From assembly GCA_934402315.1 (NCBI GenBank), contig CAKRTS010000013.1:1-64000 (forward strand): a DNA stretch of 64,000 nt, in the 5' to 3' direction. The notes below the pieces were generated by a model, which was not told where the DNA came from, did no database searches, and saw only the letters and a list, made by a program, of their open reading frames with translations. Shown in pieces: positions 62,036-64,000 of the stretch (positions are counted from its first letter, which is position 1; the number at the start of each line of letters is the position of its first letter). The translations under genes and the position numbers were made by a program. Origin of the DNA: an uncultured Acetatifactor sp. GTDB taxonomy: Bacteria > Bacillota > Clostridia > Lachnospirales > Lachnospiraceae.

Positions 62036-62615
62036 ACTTCTGGTCAAGGCGCTCGGGATGCCACTGTACCCCGAGAATGGGAAGGGAATTGTGGACAAGT
62101 GCCTCAGGGCAGTTATCCTTTGGGCAATATTGTACGACGGAGATTCCGGCACCGGGCTTTCCGATGGACTGGTGGTGGGCACTGTTCACTGTTGAACGGT
62201 CTCCGCAGAAGGGATATAGCCAGCTTCCCGGAACGGTGGCGACATCATGGTACTGATCGCTGCCAGTGTACTGATGCAGAGACGCCGTGGGAAGATCCTG
62301 CACGACTGTGCCACCGAAGCCGACATTAATGATCTGCATGCCTTTACAGATCCCGAGAACGGGAAGCCTGTGACGGATGCACAGCTCAAGCGCCTGCAGC
62401 TGCAGGATGTCAAGCTCTGTGTCAATGGAACGGGAGCCGTGATTGCGTTCCCCGAAAAGGGCGGGAGTAATGTCGCCTCCGCCGGGCAGAATCAGCGCGT
62501 CGCAGCCTGTGATTTCTCCGATGTTCAGGGTAACTACCGGCTCAAGACCGGCAGCAGCTATATACCGGACGTAATTGTCTGTCATTTTGTTTCGCCCTGC
62601 GATTGCTATTTTCAT
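61968..62615 (-). CDS. Class I glutamine amidotransferase-like hydrolase (peptidase C26)
   Basis: 215 residues. ALILPGGGDITPALFGE, the nucleophile loop VLGICKGMQIINVGFGG (Cys about 94) and GVQWHPERLD (His, Glu) fit gamma-glutamyl-gamma-aminobutyrate hydrolase (PuuD-like). It cleaves gamma-glutamyl amide compounds in polyamine catabolism; other puu genes are not in the window. GAGG lies six bases before the ATG. Confidence 0.85.
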   Translation of the reverse strand: MKIAIAGRNKMTDNYVRYIAAAGLEPVVTLNIGEITGCDALILPGGGDITPALFGERNHGSRSIDTELDILQLQALELCIRHRLPVLGICKGMQIINVGFGGTVVQDLPTASLHQYTGSDQYHDVATVPGSWLYPFCGDRSTVNSAHHQSIGKPGAGISVVQYCPKDNCPEALVHNSLPILGVQWHPERLDQKFTVLSGQSVLAYLVSLIPSSRQ

Positions 62616-62671
62616 GGAAGCCTCATTTCAAAAAGCACTGTTTCATTAATAATATATGTTGTCGGTTAGTG

Positions 62672-62700
62672 TTGTGATGCAGGAAAAAATCTGTTATACT
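62672..62700 (+). promoter_or_regulatory. Predicted promoter of the YfhO-like gene
   Basis: TTGTGA (62672-62677), 17-bp spacer, TATACT (62695-62700), 36 bp before the start codon. Confidence 0.55.
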
Positions 62701-62736
62701 TGGAAGAGATTTTAGAGGAAATCGAGGCTATAGATT

Positions 62737-64000
62737 ATGAAGAAACAAAGACAGGGGCGTGTGATACTTGCACTGTCCTTTTTCATGCCAGTCATTGTGA
62801 TGCTGGTTCTTTTTGCTGTCAAGAATATTTATCCCTTTGGGGACAGGAGCTTTTTGTCGGGTGACCTGTATCATCAGTATATGCCCTTTTTCAGTGAATT
62901 ACTTCATAAGATACGGGGCGGGGAAGGATTTGACTTCTCGTTCAATGTCGGTATCGGCTCGAACTTCCTTGCACTGTTTGTCTATTATCTTGCAAGTCCC
63001 TTCCATATGCTTGCGCTGCTTGTGCCCGAGAGCCATCTGATCGAGTTCATCGGGTATCTGGCTGTGTTCAAGACCGGATTATGCGGACTTTCCTGCTGTA
63101 TTTATCTGCAGAAGCATTTTCATACGACGGAGCCGGCGACGGCGCTGTTCTCCATGTTTTATGCATTTTCGGGATTTATGGCGGCGTACAACTATAACAT
63201 CATGTGGCTTGACTGCGTCTGGATCCTCCCGTTAATCATTCTCGGGCTGGAACGGCTGGTGAAGGAGGGGAAGAGTGGTCTTTACTGCCTGACGCTTGCC
63301 TTTTCGATTTTTACGAATTATTATCTCTCGATCATGATCTGCATTTTCCTTGTCCTTTATTTCGGACTGCTTCTGGTGACAGAGAGGAAGCATATTCTTC
63401 GCAGCATCGGCAGGTTTGCGGCCTTTTCCCTGCTGGCGGGCGGAATGGCAGCAATTTTGCTGATACCTGAGGTGTGCGCGATCATTCAGACAGACTTTGG
63501 GGATATGGATTTTCCGAAAAAGGTGGAATCCTATTTTTCCGTGCTGGATGTACTTGCGAGGCATTGTGTCTGCGTTTATACGGAGAGAGGACTTGACCAC
63601 TGGCCGAATATCTACAGCGGCAGTGCGGTGCTGATGCTTGTGCCGATGTATGTCATGAATAAGAGCCTGTCCATCCGTGAAAAGTTCTGCAGGCTGGCGC
63701 TTGCGGGCTTTCTCCTGTTGAGCTTTTCGACGAATGTTCTGGAATTTATCTGGCATGGAATGAACTATCCGGATTCCCTGCCGGCAAGGCAGTCCTTCTG
63801 TTATGTCTTTCTGGTTCTGCTGATGTGCTATGACGCGTACCATCATATGAGGGAGGCAGAGGAGCAACAGATTTTGTACGGCTATCTCAGTGCCGTGATC
63901 TTTCTGCTGTTCTGCCAGAAATTTGTGGAGCATGAGGACTTCGACCTTGGCGTGAAGCTGCTGACGCTTGTGTTTGTGACGTTTTACGCGATTCTGTTGT
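62737..64000 (+). CDS. YfhO-like membrane protein, 5' part, cut by the window end
   Basis: At least 421 codons, open to the edge. The protein begins MKKQRQGRVILALSFFMPVI and continues with GDRSFLSGDLYHQYMPFF, FNVGIGSNFLALFVYYLASP and YNYNIMWLDCVWILPLI, with many membrane segments. This is the YfhO family of GT-C-type glycosyltransferase-like proteins that modify teichoic or other cell-wall polymers. The ribosome site is weak (GAGG nine bases upstream). Confidence 0.8.
   Translation, partial: MKKQRQGRVILALSFFMPVIVMLVLFAVKNIYPFGDRSFLSGDLYHQYMPFFSELLHKIRGGEGFDFSFNVGIGSNFLALFVYYLASPFHMLALLVPESHLIEFIGYLAVFKTGLCGLSCCIYLQKHFHTTEPATALFSMFYAFSGFMAAYNYNIMWLDCVWILPLIILGLERLVKEGKSGLYCLTLAFSIFTNYYLSIMICIFLVLYFGLLLVTERKHILRSIGRFAAFSLLAGGMAAILLIPEVCAIIQTDFGDMDFPKKVESYFSVLDVLARHCVCVYTERGLDHWPNIYSGSAVLMLVPMYVMNKSLSIREKFCRLALAGFLLLSFSTNVLEFIWHGMNYPDSLPARQSFCYVFLVLLMCYDAYHHMREAEEQQILYGYLSAVIFLLFCQKFVEHEDFDLGVKLLTLVFVTFYAILL

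Overview
The window looks like chromosome from a Gram-positive gut anaerobe of the Lachnospiraceae. Supporting signs are the protein families present (QueH, an ArgS close to clostridial forms, CD3324-like and Rpn-type genes, serine-recombinase elements), AGGAGG-type ribosome sites, frequent TTG/GTG starts and hemicellulose-degrading enzymes. The genus cannot be fixed from the sequence; an MCP receptor suggests a motile strain.

Layout. (1) 1-5300: a visibly AT-rich foreign segment with IS21-like end repeats at the left edge, an overlapping cassette of MATE exporter, PLP aminotransferase and Gfo/Idh oxidoreductase, a pdxT 3' fragment fused onto the end of the cassette, and an ECF S-component. 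(2) 5360-12290: part of an integrative element: a candidate structured RNA, a degenerate serine-recombinase-like protein overlapping a MazF toxin, a DUF6870-like ORF, three tandem large serine recombinases, and a repeat-bearing probable element end. (3) 12330-12580: a 51-bp tandem repeat.

(4) 12.7-41.5 kb: a long, almost entirely co-directional glycan locus. It opens with an in-frame oligoendopeptidase F/GH43 fusion. It continues with a membrane-tethered solute-binding protein carrying twin beta-sandwich modules, two pairs of CUT1-type permeases, NHL, Yip1 and DUF5696 proteins, a binding lipoprotein and two U32-like paralogues. It ends with a MacB-like exporter set (adaptor, double-length adaptor, FtsX permease, two ATPases, one with an AbrB-like tail), a second GH43, then queH. 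A GH51 arabinofuranosidase lies farther on at 54.6-56.5 kb. Together these fit arabinoxylan-type oligosaccharide handling coupled to an uncharacterised envelope transporter.

(5) 41.6-48.1 kb: argS, two tRNAs with a strong promoter, a toxin-first RelE module, a GNAT protein overlapping a calpain-like cysteine protease, and a truncated CD3324-like gene. (6) 48.4-53.4 kb: a sigma-70-family gene split by a 3340-bp TnsB/TnsC-like transposon. Removing the element and one copy of a 6-bp target duplication restores one 541-codon reading frame. (7) 53.4-64 kb: an Rpn nuclease behind a two-hairpin leader with its own small ORF, GH51, YqeY, citrate synthase, an MCP-TetR operon, a DUF2974 hydrolase, a class I glutamine-amidotransferase-like hydrolase, and the start of a YfhO-like membrane protein cut by the window edge.
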